From Saccharomycopsis phalli (Eukaryota; Ascomycota; Saccharomycetes; Ascoideales; Saccharomycopsidaceae): 64,000 nucleotides of DNA. Under the pieces are notes generated by a model. It worked only from the letters and a program-made list of their open reading frames with translations, did not search any database and was not told where the DNA came from. Positions 17,166-27,149 of the stretch are shown here, piece by piece. Each line of letters opens with the position of its first letter. Within the stretch, counting starts at the first letter, position 1. Made by a program: the position numbers and the translations under genes. The stretch is from the NCBI GenBank assembly GCA_020342235.1, contig CP073215.1, forward strand, positions 434,001-498,000, read 5' to 3'.

Positions 17166-19151
17166 CTAGAACCTGTTGGATTCCTTGGAAACACCAATTT
17201 CTTGTAAAAATGCGTCCGAATTTGGTTCTCTTCCAAGCAACTCGCGTAAATTCTCTATATCGTCACGCGATCCACCACGTTTCAACACTGTATCACGGTA
17301 CTTCACGCCATTTGCACTGTTCATTGGATCTTTTCTAAACAAAGTGTAATACATATCAGTGGCAAAAACTTGTGACCAAAGATACCCATAATAGCCGGCA
17401 GCATATCCACCCATGAGATGCCCAAACGAAGAATAGCCTCGTGTGACTTCCAGACCAGAGTCTAGTAAAGTGATTTCATGGCGAAGTTGGTTCCATTTCT
17501 GATCAAGATCGACTTTTCCATCAGAGGAATTGTGAAGCGACATGTCAAACATCCCGAAATGGACCTGCCGAAGGTTAGCAAGCCCCTGGTTCACCTGTTT
17601 CGACTTGACAAGTGACTCGATAAGTGAATCTGGAAGCAGCTCTCCCGTGACGTAATGGCTCGATAGCCTTTTCAATTCTTTGGGCGACCAAGTCCAGAAC
17701 TCAAGCATCTGACTAGGAGCCTCCACAAAGTCTCTGGCCACACTTGTACCATGGAACCGTGCAAACCGAACATCGGAAACTAGCCCATGGATTCCGTGCC
17801 CAAGCTCGTGGAAAAACGTCTTCACCTCGCTGTGTTTGAGAAGAGCAGGTTTACCTTGCAGAGGTTTACTGAAATTGCATACCAACGCGCTCACTGGTCT
17901 CCTTTTAGAATGTTGCTGACTGTTAAAGTACCCTGGTTGGAGGGAAAAGTGTGCGGCGTGGCCATACTTGCCATCACGTGGATGAAGGTCAAAATAAATG
18001 TATCCCAAAAACTCTGGACCGTCAGCTTTCCATGTAGCCAAGAGCTTGACGTCGGGGTGCCAGACGTTTGGGTTTGGCACCTCCTCAAACTTGAGCCGGA
18101 ACAATGTTTCGTAGAATCCAAGCATCCGGGAAATGGTGCTTTCCAAGGGGAAGTACTCGGAGATTTTCTGCTCGTCCACTGAGAATTTCAGCTGTAACAA
18201 CTTGTTGTGGTAGTAGTTGTAGTCCCAGATATAAAACTCAGAGGATCCGTCAGCGGCTTTTAGTTGCTGCAAAATCGCCAACTCTTGCTCTGCCTTTGGA
18301 CGCAACTTCTTTATCAAGTCTTGCTCAAAATCCATCACCGCGTCGACGGTCTTGGCCATTTTAACCTCAAGAACATACTCCGAGTAGTTTTTGTAGCCCA
18401 ACAACTGTGCAAACTCGCTTCGCTTCAACACAGCTTCACGGAGTATTCCAGCATTTGCTGCAACTTTGTTCTGGTCGCCTAAAAACCCGGTTCGTCGCGT
18501 AGACTCAAGGGAAGCATACTTCAAGAGCGGCACAATGTCCGGGTACTTGTAAGTCACTTTCAATTTATCACCGACGGCTTCATACTGCTCCAACACAGTT
18601 TCGGGGATGCCTTCCAACTCCCGTTTGGTGAATAGGAGGTACTCCTTTTGCTCACCAAGATTCTTGGAGTACTCCAAGGCAAGATCCGATAACTGTTTCA
18701 ACGTGCTCTCAACCTCGTGCAACTTTTTCGAATCCAACTCGAGCCCGCCTCGCTTGTACTGTAAGTATACTTTATAAATGTACCGTTTCAATTCAGCGTC
18801 CAAATCCTGCTCCTTGGTCGCCTCATACACCTCCTTGACCCGGACAAAAACATCCTTCCGAAGCCCAGATTCAATGAAAAACTCGTTGATTTTCGCCAGG
18901 GCCTTGTGTGACGCATCCCGAACATCTGGATCCGACGAAACCTGGCGGTAAAATGTCAAGCGTGGCACTAAACTGTCCAGATAGTTTTCAAAGTCCGCGT
19001 ATGGAAGTATGAAATTGTCGATTGTTGGCTTCTCAATGGCAGCCAAATCGTCGTCAAATTGCTTTGCTTTAACAATAAACTCATCGGTAAGCCGAAGAAT
19101 TTCTTCAGGGGTATCATTCCACTCTGGTGGTGTCTGTGGTGGCGTCAACAT
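17166..19151 (-). CDS. PRD1: Oligopeptidase of family M3 (thimet oligopeptidase/saccharolysin)
   Basis: A zinc metallopeptidase that cleaves short cytosolic and mitochondrial peptides (S. cerevisiae Prd1, 712 residues). The zinc site F-F-H-E-L-G-H-G-I-H (HExxH) lies at about residue 447, with the third ligand in FVEAPSQMLEFW some 28 residues later. Other M3 signatures include GYIYFDLHPRDGKYGHAAHF and GYAAGYYGYLWS. I chose the ATG at 19151 (661 residues, MLTPPQTPPEW). An in-frame ATG at 19223 would add 24 residues (MYVEYSCCHVIDTT) that look like upstream sequence, although it could encode a longer isoform. The 3' end runs straight into a minisatellite. It shares about a 0.3 kb gap with the next minus-strand gene. 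Confidence 0.95.
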   Translation of the reverse strand: MLTPPQTPPEWNDTPEEILRLTDEFIVKAKQFDDDLAAIEKPTIDNFILPYADFENYLDSLVPRLTFYRQVSSDPDVRDASHKALAKINEFFIESGLRKDVFVRVKEVYEATKEQDLDAELKRYIYKVYLQYKRGGLELDSKKLHEVESTLKQLSDLALEYSKNLGEQKEYLLFTKRELEGIPETVLEQYEAVGDKLKVTYKYPDIVPLLKYASLESTRRTGFLGDQNKVAANAGILREAVLKRSEFAQLLGYKNYSEYVLEVKMAKTVDAVMDFEQDLIKKLRPKAEQELAILQQLKAADGSSEFYIWDYNYYHNKLLQLKFSVDEQKISEYFPLESTISRMLGFYETLFRLKFEEVPNPNVWHPDVKLLATWKADGPEFLGYIYFDLHPRDGKYGHAAHFSLQPGYFNSQQHSKRRPVSALVCNFSKPLQGKPALLKHSEVKTFFHELGHGIHGLVSDVRFARFHGTSVARDFVEAPSQMLEFWTWSPKELKRLSSHYVTGELLPDSLIESLVKSKQVNQGLANLRQVHFGMFDMSLHNSSDGKVDLDQKWNQLRHEITLLDSGLEVTRGYSSFGHLMGGYAAGYYGYLWSQVFATDMYYTLFRKDPMNSANGVKYRDTVLKRGGSRDDIENLRELLGREPNSDAFLQEIGVSKESNRF

Positions 19152-19474
19152 GTCTTGCTTCTCCACAACAATGAAACTTATCGTAGTATCGATCACGTGA
19201 CAGCATGAATATTCAACATACAATCTCAGTCACATGTCAAAATTAATCTAGAAAATACACCAGTAACATCGTAAACTGCAATCTTTGGGGAATTTTGTTT
19301 ATTAAAACTCTTGGATAGCTCCTATTCTAGACCAACAACAATCGAGCCAATTGGAAAGATTCAATGTCTAATTGTAAGCATCATACTGGTAGCTAGACAA
19401 GCGTCTCTAAATGGCTTTCTATTACTTCATTTTTCCCAATTAATCTACTCCAGTATAACTAACATTCATCAGAA

Positions 19475-22400
19475 TCATTGTAGGCCCAACTTCGTCTTCA
19501 ACTTTGTATCAAAAACTTGGCCAAAGAGCACCAAACTTAAGCCCAATCTCTGTGAAATTAAACAAATTTCAATCATCTCCTTTCGAACCTCTCCATTTGC
19601 ACAGATAACTGGCTTTAAGGTGTGCAAATATGACTCCAATTTATCCATAAACCACACCAAGTCATTATCCATATGCTTAAGTAAATAGTACTTCACCATA
19701 ATGAGCCTCCAGGTTTCATAAATATAGAGATTGATCTTGGTATTAAACGTCACTGGCTTGAATAAAACCACCAGAATCTTTTTCATTCTCCCCTTCTCAA
19801 GGGAACCAATCATCTTACAAAGCACGCCCTGACACCAGCTCTTAATGAATCCCTTCTTCATAATGTTCCCGCATGCCAAGTCCAGCAACATCTGGAAACT
19901 GTTGGTCACTAATTGGTCGCTGAGAAATCTCGCATGGTACACCACCAAATCGCCAACCAAAGCAACTGCTTTCTTGAGAAGTTGTGTCCGTTTGCTCACC
20001 ACCAATTGAGAAAGATTCGTGAAATGTGATGCATATAGATCAGAAATCTCCCCTATTGTATCGTCATCTAAATCAGCGCGACGAGTAAGTACAGAAAGTT
20101 TCTCCATTGACACAGTAAGAAGTTTCCACGTGAACTCAGTCTCTTTCTTTTGTAAATTGGTAAACAATTCGGCTACTTCAGTGGGTGCAACATATCTAGT
20201 ATGGTACGGTCCAGTGGAGCGGTCTTCTTTGTCTTCTTCTGCAGGGAACACTTGCTCAAGAAAAGTCTCACATGTATAAGCGTCGTCTTCCAAGAGCCGA
20301 GTGATTTGGCAAGAAAGTGAGTAGCCTTGGTTAGATATTGGTACCGATTTTGAAACGTTCAATGGCTGTACAGCATTTGTAGTTACCCCAACAATGCTTT
20401 TACTCGACCTTGAGTCACTTTGAGCTACTCTTGACTTTGGCTTTGGGGATGTTGATCTTGTGGTTGATTTCAAAGGATTTAATTCCGAAGTTGATTCCGA
20501 AGTTGATTCCGGAGGAGTTGACTTTGGATTCGTACTTGGAGGATCAGAATACTGGGAGATCTCTTTTGTATTTGTACTTGGAGAATCAGAATATTGGTTA
20601 ATATCTTTTGGAGACTGTCTAGTAACTACTACTGGATGCATCCCTGGTGGCCCCAAGTTCGTTTGAATTTCTTCCGGCAATGACAGTGCTTCAAAACAGG
20701 AAGATTCAATTGGATCAAAAAATGATGGCGTCAGGTCAACCAGTGGCACACTTTTCGAGCAAGCTTTTGAGTCTTCAAGTGTAAGTTTTGGCGAGTAACG
20801 ACCTACCATGCTAAAAGGTTCTTCGGATGCTCGACCACCAATTGACGAATTGGTGCTATATCCGATACTTTCATTTAGTACGTAGTTTGACTCACAAGTG
20901 CACTTCAAATCGGGCGAAAATTCAGGAGACTTGAACCCAAAATCCTGTGATGGCACATCTGTGTCAGTCCTGTCGCATCTCATAGGCTCACTTGTGGGAC
21001 CATTTAACGTGTCTGGTACTAATTCTGATGAGCCATTTTCTCGATTCTTAAATTCTTCTAAACTAGACGCACTTGTAGATAATACACGGACAGAATGCCC
21101 CAGAGAAACACTGTTATTTGACAACACAGTTTCAGACCCTTGCACCACATCATGGAAGTAACAAGTTTCTGAATCAACATCACTAAATTCTCCATTCTCG
21201 AGAAAATCCAAAGCCGCTTGCACCTGTTCCACACTCCGATCATAGTACTCGTGATAGTCTGCCAAGCAACGTATCTCAGGAATATCTATTTCTCCAGGGT
21301 GTTCGGCTTCCTCAGCAGGCAAATTAGAAAGTCCAGTAGAGCTAATCCTGCCCAATGAAATCGTGTGAGTGCTTGTTTCCTGCCCATCTTCAGAAATGTG
21401 CTCAGAATCGATGATTTCAATTTGATAAATTATTTTATTAGTCGTCTCCATCTCTTCAACTACCATCGCTTCATATCCTGTCAAATAATCCACATCTCTT
21501 CCAACTTCATTCTCTTCGCCTCCAGTCACCCCACTATCTTCATGTGTTATGCCTAATATTCTTTCAATTTCAGCTATATCAAATTCATCACAACTATTAT
21601 CAGCACTCAGCAAGTCTGCTTCAAGGTCTTCTAAGATTTCTAATAGATACGCCACAATATAATCTTGTACAAGTCTTCTAAAAAGATCCCGGAATTGCTC
21701 ACTCGCATCAGGATATTCATATGAAAAGGCTTGTACAGCTTTCTCGATAAATACGCAAATTGTCTTTAACACCTCCGTCTCCTGATCATTTGATTGCGCC
21801 TCTGGCATAATGACTTGCTGTGGGGAAATATCTGGTTCTAGTTCAGGGCACATCTCATTTGAGACAGTGTCTTGTTTTGACTCTGAAATACCGTTCCTTG
21901 GACGACTTAAAATGCGCTCAACAAGATATTCTGGCATGTAGTCTGGCTCCGATATCCTGGCTAGTTCCTTTTGAGATTGGAAAAGCTTTTTATTGGACTT
22001 GTCAAGTTTGTCTTGGATCTGCAATAGTTCCTCTTGAGCATCGGCAAGTTTCCTATGTGTAGAAATAAGTTCCTCTCGAACAAATTCGTGATGAAAGATC
22101 TCTTGAAGCCGCATGGCTCCTGCAGCAAAGACTATGAGATCTGTCACAGTTTTTGAACTATCTGGATCAGTCTTTGAAGTCTCTGGAACAGTTTCCAGAG
22201 GTTCAATAACAATGTCCGGAATATCTGCAACATTATCTGTAATGAAGTCACATCTGTTGGCTAAACCTTTTAGCATAACACAAATCGCAAAGATCATCAC
22301 CAAGAAATCAACAAAATCCCAGTCAATCAAGACACAAACCCATCCTAACAACACTTGAGCAGACAGTGGCTCCTCAATTTGCAAATCATCGCCTTCAAAA

Positions 22401-22645
22401 CAGACTTGAGAAACACACATCCACCCTGATTCCCACCATCTACTTTGTGTGGCAGGATTGAATTGTACTTTTTCGAACATTGCATCAACATAATCAAACG
22501 ACTCAACTATTGGAGTAACTAAAGACTGATCAGGCGTGTCATTTAACAATAGGAGCCCATTGAGCAATGGTTTACCAATTAAAAGTTTAATCAATGATAT
22601 GACATTGAGGAAAAAGTATAACATTTTCAAGGTATCAATCGACAA
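19475..22645 (-). CDS. Unrecognised 1056-residue membrane-anchored coiled-coil protein
   Basis: I do not recognise this gene. Two hydrophobic segments lie near the N-terminus (about residues 8-30, and about 103-128 with LVMIFAICVML), so it is probably anchored in a membrane. Residues about 178-215 form a heptad-rich coiled coil (ELISTHRKLADAQEELLQ). A long Ser/Thr/Glu-rich, apparently disordered middle follows, with a SESTSELN-type Pro-Ser-Thr repeat near 710-740. The last about 280 residues are helical and mostly non-repetitive (FTWKLLTVSMEKL, then GFIKSWCQGVLCKMIGS), the most family-like part. The layout would fit an organelle or nuclear-envelope scaffold, but that is a guess. The frame is long and clearly coding. 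Confidence 0.8.
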   Translation of the reverse strand: MSIDTLKMLYFFLNVISLIKLLIGKPLLNGLLLLNDTPDQSLVTPIVESFDYVDAMFEKVQFNPATQSRWWESGWMCVSQVCFEGDDLQIEEPLSAQVLLGWVCVLIDWDFVDFLVMIFAICVMLKGLANRCDFITDNVADIPDIVIEPLETVPETSKTDPDSSKTVTDLIVFAAGAMRLQEIFHHEFVREELISTHRKLADAQEELLQIQDKLDKSNKKLFQSQKELARISEPDYMPEYLVERILSRPRNGISESKQDTVSNEMCPELEPDISPQQVIMPEAQSNDQETEVLKTICVFIEKAVQAFSYEYPDASEQFRDLFRRLVQDYIVAYLLEILEDLEADLLSADNSCDEFDIAEIERILGITHEDSGVTGGEENEVGRDVDYLTGYEAMVVEEMETTNKIIYQIEIIDSEHISEDGQETSTHTISLGRISSTGLSNLPAEEAEHPGEIDIPEIRCLADYHEYYDRSVEQVQAALDFLENGEFSDVDSETCYFHDVVQGSETVLSNNSVSLGHSVRVLSTSASSLEEFKNRENGSSELVPDTLNGPTSEPMRCDRTDTDVPSQDFGFKSPEFSPDLKCTCESNYVLNESIGYSTNSSIGGRASEEPFSMVGRYSPKLTLEDSKACSKSVPLVDLTPSFFDPIESSCFEALSLPEEIQTNLGPPGMHPVVVTRQSPKDINQYSDSPSTNTKEISQYSDPPSTNPKSTPPESTSESTSELNPLKSTTRSTSPKPKSRVAQSDSRSSKSIVGVTTNAVQPLNVSKSVPISNQGYSLSCQITRLLEDDAYTCETFLEQVFPAEEDKEDRSTGPYHTRYVAPTEVAELFTNLQKKETEFTWKLLTVSMEKLSVLTRRADLDDDTIGEISDLYASHFTNLSQLVVSKRTQLLKKAVALVGDLVVYHARFLSDQLVTNSFQMLLDLACGNIMKKGFIKSWCQGVLCKMIGSLEKGRMKKILVVLFKPVTFNTKINLYIYETWRLIMVKYYLLKHMDNDLVWFMDKLESYLHTLKPVICANGEVRKEMIEICLISQRLGLSLVLFGQVFDTKLKTKLGLQ

Positions 22646-23510
22646 ACTGGTTTATGTATCGTTTAGTTTGTTTCTAATTATCAAACTAGTATATTGATAT
22701 TATTCTGTCAACAATTTTAATATTCTGTAAACAATTTTAATATTGTTCTAATGTAATTAAAATTCGAATAGACTTGAGGTGAATTTACCCAAATATAAAT
22801 AAAAGGACTAGGTACAAAACAAAAGAGTCAACACAATCATGATATCACTAAACCAGCCCATGATTGAATCACAAATATTTTATATTTAAGATTGATAAAA
22901 TCCAAATTAATATTCTTTAGTCAATATTTAGTCAGACTATGTTGAAACTTGTTACCCGTCCTATATTCCTCTGATCAATATATCATCGAGAAAAACAATT
23001 GTCATGGCGAAGTTAAAACCACTGGTTTTATTAAGTCAATATTATTACTCATCATATAAACAGTAAACGATTAATATGAACAACAAGAGATTCTCAAAAT
23101 GCTCCTCCAAAGTGGTGAAACGTAGAAAAAAAAAAATGCTAAGCGGACATGCAGGGAAGTCACATGATATAACCATGACGTTTTGTTTTTAACCTGACAA
23201 TGATTTCAAATACACTGTTTAAACACATTCAAAAAGACAATGGCCAGGAAAGTCATATGGAGTGTCTCGACACTGTTTTTGGGTTGTGAAACATCTGCAT
23301 TTGATCCGCTTTAAAGCTTTATGACTCAATCCCTTTGCAAGTGAACCGGTCACATGAGATATTTTATCCCTTTGGATTAGAAAGTTTTCTGGTTCACACC
23401 GGATGCATACGAGATTCGTTTAAACATTTTGTTAAAATGGAATGAGCAGGGTTGGAAGTCTAATGAATTGGTCAAGTAGCTATTGAGTACTAAGTTATGG
23501 TTGATTCCAA
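22646..23510. other. Intergenic, AT-rich
   Basis: Upstream region of the 1056-residue gene. No gene or repeat recognised. Confidence 0.4.
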
Positions 23511-23730
23511 CCATATACATCAGGACATAGACGTTATGTCAGGATGATTAATCGTGCTTTTGTACTACAATATACATCAGGACATAGATGTTATGTTTGG
23601 ATGTTTACCTGGGCTTTTTGTGGCTTTTGTGGTTTTGTACTTTTGTGGTTTTGTACTTTTGTACTTTTGTACCTTTGTACTTTTGTGCAAGCATATACAT
23701 CATGACATACACATTATGTCTGGATGATCA
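23511..23730. repeat. Three spaced copies of a 37-bp motif
   Basis: The block CATATACATCAGGACATAGA followed by -GTTATGTC-GGATGAT occurs at about 23511, 23570 and 23690. A TTTTGTACTTTTGTGG-type low-complexity run separates the last two. Confidence 0.7.
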
Positions 23731-24054
23731 AATATGCTTTTATATTGTATACGCTTTTATACTCTTGCGCCTTCTTTCTGTACCTGTACTACTTTTGCTG
23801 TTAAACTGCGTAGAAAAATAAACACACCTCAAAATTACTAATCGCACATAAACAATATACACATTTTAAACGTAGACATCTGAATGTTTACTCTTTCATT
23901 TCTCTACTTTACAATCACAATTGTTGAAAGACAGAGAAATCACATTGTGCTTTATCTTGTCAAACTTGTGTATGGCTAGTGATACAAACTACAAAGTGCC
24001 TCTCCACAGACACAAAAAACCCCAATGACCAGCGCCCACAACCATATGATTAAA

Positions 24055-24084
24055 CCCGGACATACTACGTATTCTATGTCCGGG
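24055..24084. terminator. Perfect 10-bp inverted repeat downstream of the 24132 gene
   Basis: CCCGGACATA (24055-24064) and TATGTCCGGG (24075-24084) flank a 10-base loop. It sits about 50 bases past the stop of the minus-strand gene. Yeast Pol II terminators are not hairpins, so the role is open; it may be a decayed repeat. Confidence 0.4.
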
Positions 24085-24131
24085 TGTGTGGACCAGCCCA
24101 AGTTGGCTACATGTTTATTATATTGTCAAAC

Positions 24132-25199
24132 TCAACCTTGTTTTATTATATGGTCACTCACAAGATCACAATCTTGAATCAGCTCACCCAATCGGTACCC
24201 ATGTAGAACGATTTCAATTCTTTTCTTCACCTTTTTTACAAAACTAAATGAGTCTTCTGATTTGGAAATTTTCACATCCTGAAAAATCATGTTGAATGCT
24301 TCAAAGTCTATATGGCATACAAGGTCCAAAGGGAAATCAACAAACGAATAGAATAAAGATACATGTCTCTTTTTATCGGTCTCATTGTAGTACCAGATAA
24401 AGTTTTTGCAAACGAATCCGGCCTTGGTATGACCATTGTGTCCAAACTTGACTTGGTAAAAGTTGTTTCTGGAAGAAGAGACATTGAGGCCAAACACATC
24501 GTTGTAAAGTAATAACGGGTAGTTGATTAAAAGGTTTGTTTCAAGCCTCTGGCACTTGTCTGGGTGATTTTCTTGGATGGAGCAGATCTGATTGAGCGAG
24601 TCAATGAATTTATCCAAAGGGTAAGCACCAATGTATTCTTTTACTTCGTCGATTATTGTCTCTGTGACGTTTCTGACAATGACTCCCTTCTTGTAGTCAA
24701 AGGCTAGGGCTACGTTCTGACAACCATAGCCATAATATCCAACTGAGTCTAGTCTGAAGGAGATGCGGAAGAAATGGTTGATCGGTCCAATGTTGTGGTT
24801 AAAAAGGAGGTTTTCTGTTTGGAATGTGAATTCCTCCATGAGAAGTTTGAGTGATGGAATGGAACAAAGGGAAGTTGGATTAAACTGGTACAATGCCAAA
24901 ATACAAGTCTGGTACAAAGCCAAAATACAATTCTTGTACAATACTAGAATTCCGCAAAAGGGCCATTTACTGTTGTAAAACCCAATACAAGCAAATAAAA
25001 TATAAGCAACAATTCTTAAACCTGTATTCCCGATATAGTAAAAGAAATCGCTTAAAAGAGCTACACGACCTTTAGAGGGACTTGCAGTCCCAATGCAATC
25101 CTCAGTGGAATGAGCCTTACAGATGATAAATCGCCGACGATTATTGGTAAAAGGACCTAGAATGAAATTCCAATTGATATTCAGCATGTAGCCAATCAA
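24132..25199 (-). CDS. Unrecognised protein of up to 355 residues
   Basis: I do not recognise this protein. From the first ATG it would have 355 residues, with a hydrophobic stretch near 60-75 (RIVAYILFACIGFY) and a short internal repeat (LVLYKNCILALYQTCILALY). The section from about residue 115 (MEEFTFQTENLLFNHN) onward looks most protein-like: it has several N-glycosylation sequons (NVT, NVS, NET), Cys residues that could be paired, and a YYGYGCQNVAL segment, suggesting a lumenal or secreted domain. Start choice is uncertain (25199 or an internal ATG near 24840). Lys-Arg pairs are present, but no family could be assigned. It may be a decayed or fast-evolving gene. Confidence 0.45.
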   Translation of the reverse strand: MIGYMLNINWNFILGPFTNNRRRFIICKAHSTEDCIGTASPSKGRVALLSDFFYYIGNTGLRIVAYILFACIGFYNSKWPFCGILVLYKNCILALYQTCILALYQFNPTSLCSIPSLKLLMEEFTFQTENLLFNHNIGPINHFFRISFRLDSVGYYGYGCQNVALAFDYKKGVIVRNVTETIIDEVKEYIGAYPLDKFIDSLNQICSIQENHPDKCQRLETNLLINYPLLLYNDVFGLNVSSSRNNFYQVKFGHNGHTKAGFVCKNFIWYYNETDKKRHVSLFYSFVDFPLDLVCHIDFEAFNMIFQDVKISKSEDSFSFVKKVKKRIEIVLHGYRLGELIQDCDLVSDHIIKQG

Positions 25200-26447
25200 A
25201 ATTCAACATCCTCATTGACACCACGTTCCTTGGAAATGTTTCAGCTGCCAATGTTCAAGTGCAGAACAAGGGGTCGTGATAATGGCATTTGAACTAAGGA
25301 AAACGTCCAGCCACCTCCTAGATTACACACGACAGTCTGGAATTGTAGTAAGATTGCACTTTTGATTATGACATTGTAATTTCTTTTGATCACGATGTTG
25401 TAATCTTTAATAATTCCGGTGAGCCGCTGTGAGAGTATCAAAACGAGGCATTTTTAAATGGCTGGGATCATAGTTGCGACAACGCAAATCAGAAATCAAA
25501 CCCTATTCCAAGAGCAGCGATATCCATTGTGCTGAGTTCCCACTTACTAATTAAGATAGGGAGTCTTTGTTAGGTACGTCAAAGAGAAATGGAGCTGGCC
25601 AAATGCCTCACAGAAATAAAGCTACCAAATGCCTCACAGAAAGCTGGCCAAATGCTTTGGCGAGGGTTTTGGCATGATTTACGTTCTAGCGTGCTTACGC
25701 AGGGACCTCTGATGTGTGATTAGCAATGTGAAAATAACTTTGAGTATCAATATAAATGTAATATACCAACTAGACTTTTAATAATCCAATATCAGCTGGT
25801 TATAGCGAATTCCCAGCTAGAACTGGCCGAAAATTGCTGATTTGAGCACACTTGCAACTGCACATTGTAGGCATGTACTTTACTCACAGTTGTCATTATC
25901 TAGGGAATTCCACAATGGATACTTTGAAGCTAAATAATGGAGGAGCGAACAAGGTACAGGGCCTGGTATCAAAGTACTGGATAATGTACTGAGACTGGTT
26001 TCATAATTTCTTGGCAGCTGCACGAGGTACGATTTAGACCGTTTCATGCTAAACATGCTTCTAGAACAATTCTGCAACAAGACAATGGGTAGGCAATACA
26101 TCCACGTTACGTAGCTGGTATGAAACTCCTATTCAAAATGGTGGAGTCAAAAGATGCTGGGGTATGGTCAAGACCATGATCGTTTGCAACATGGACATGT
26201 CCAACAGCAGCCTGATTTTGGGCAGTAAGAGCCAACCGAGGGTCTAGTTTGACACAGTTGCTCGTTTTTTTATTGCTATTCGCGGTTTCCTTGATTTCAG
26301 TTTTGTCAGAGTTGCGTCTTGCCATTCCCTAGGTTATTGCAGAAGCTTCCTGGTTCGTGGATGATTTTCAAACAATACCCACCGTACATATTCTGGAATC
26401 CAATGAAAAGTATATAAACTGTTGATTTATCATCTGAATCCTCAGAA
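25200..26447. other. Intergenic
   Basis: Short frames only. A direct repeat CAAATGCCTCACAGAAA occurs twice near 25600-25640. The right end is the promoter of the CAP gene. Confidence 0.4.
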
Positions 26448-27149
26448 ATGAAACTCACTACACTCGCTCTTGCTTCGATATTGGTAAATGTTGGCTCTTG
26501 TGCCATTGTCACCGTCACCCGGGTGGTGACTATTGGTGCCACACAAGCTCCACCAGCTCCTGCTACAAAAGTGGTAACTGTAGGTCCTGGACAGGCTCCG
26601 GCTCCTTCAGCACCAGCACCAGCACCAGCTGCACCTCAAGCCGCAGTTCCAGCCGCACCACCATCAGACAAGTCGGTTTCGTCCGGTGGATCTGTCCAAG
26701 ACCAGATTTTGCAGAGACACAACAAGTACCGGAGCGAATGTGGGGCTGCTCCGTTGAGCTGGAGCACGGATCTCGAGAACTACGCCATCAATTACGGAAA
26801 GCAGATGTGTAATACCGGGATGGTTCATTCCACGAATGCTCAGAGACACGGGATTGACAACGGCCAGGATGCTGGCGAGAACTTGTACATGACCACGTCC
26901 ACCAGTGAAAAGGATCTGGGATTAGATGCTACAGATGCTTGGTACTCTGAGAAGAAGAACTACCATGGACCAGGTTCTGACTTCGAGAGCACAGGCCATT
27001 ATACCCAGTTGGTCTGGAAGGGAAGCACCCATCTTGGGTGTGCGATTACCGTTTGCAACACTGGAGACCACCAAGGGACGTATGTCAACTGCAACTACGG
27101 TCCACCGGGGAACTTTGGCGGACAGTATCCTCAAAATGTTCAAATGTAG
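26448..27149 (+). CDS. Secreted CAP (SCP/PR-1) superfamily protein, Pry-like
   Basis: 233 residues. Signal peptide at about 1-19 (MKLTTLALASILVNVGSCA), then a Pro/Ala-rich linker (residues about 35-80). The CAP domain runs from about 84 to 225 with QRHNKYR, PLSWSTDLENYA, D-A-G-E-N-L-Y, the signature GHYTQLVWKGSTHLGCA and the C-terminal YVNCNYGPPGN. It matches yeast Pry1/Pry2 (sterol and fatty-acid binding and export) and Candida Rbe1/Rbt4-type wall proteins. The conserved CAP His and Glu residues and the paired Cys are present. Which paralogue it equals cannot be settled here. Confidence 0.92.
   Translation: MKLTTLALASILVNVGSCAIVTVTRVVTIGATQAPPAPATKVVTVGPGQAPAPSAPAPAPAAPQAAVPAAPPSDKSVSSGGSVQDQILQRHNKYRSECGAAPLSWSTDLENYAINYGKQMCNTGMVHSTNAQRHGIDNGQDAGENLYMTTSTSEKDLGLDATDAWYSEKKNYHGPGSDFESTGHYTQLVWKGSTHLGCAITVCNTGDHQGTYVNCNYGPPGNFGGQYPQNVQM

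Noticed and set aside
24001-24120. Possible bacterial-style terminator at 24055
   Set aside because: Listed as a hairpin only. Eukaryotic Pol II does not use such terminators, so no functional claim is made.
26498-26812. Ser/Thr-rich frame inside the CAP gene
   Set aside because: A shadow frame of the Pro/Ala linker.
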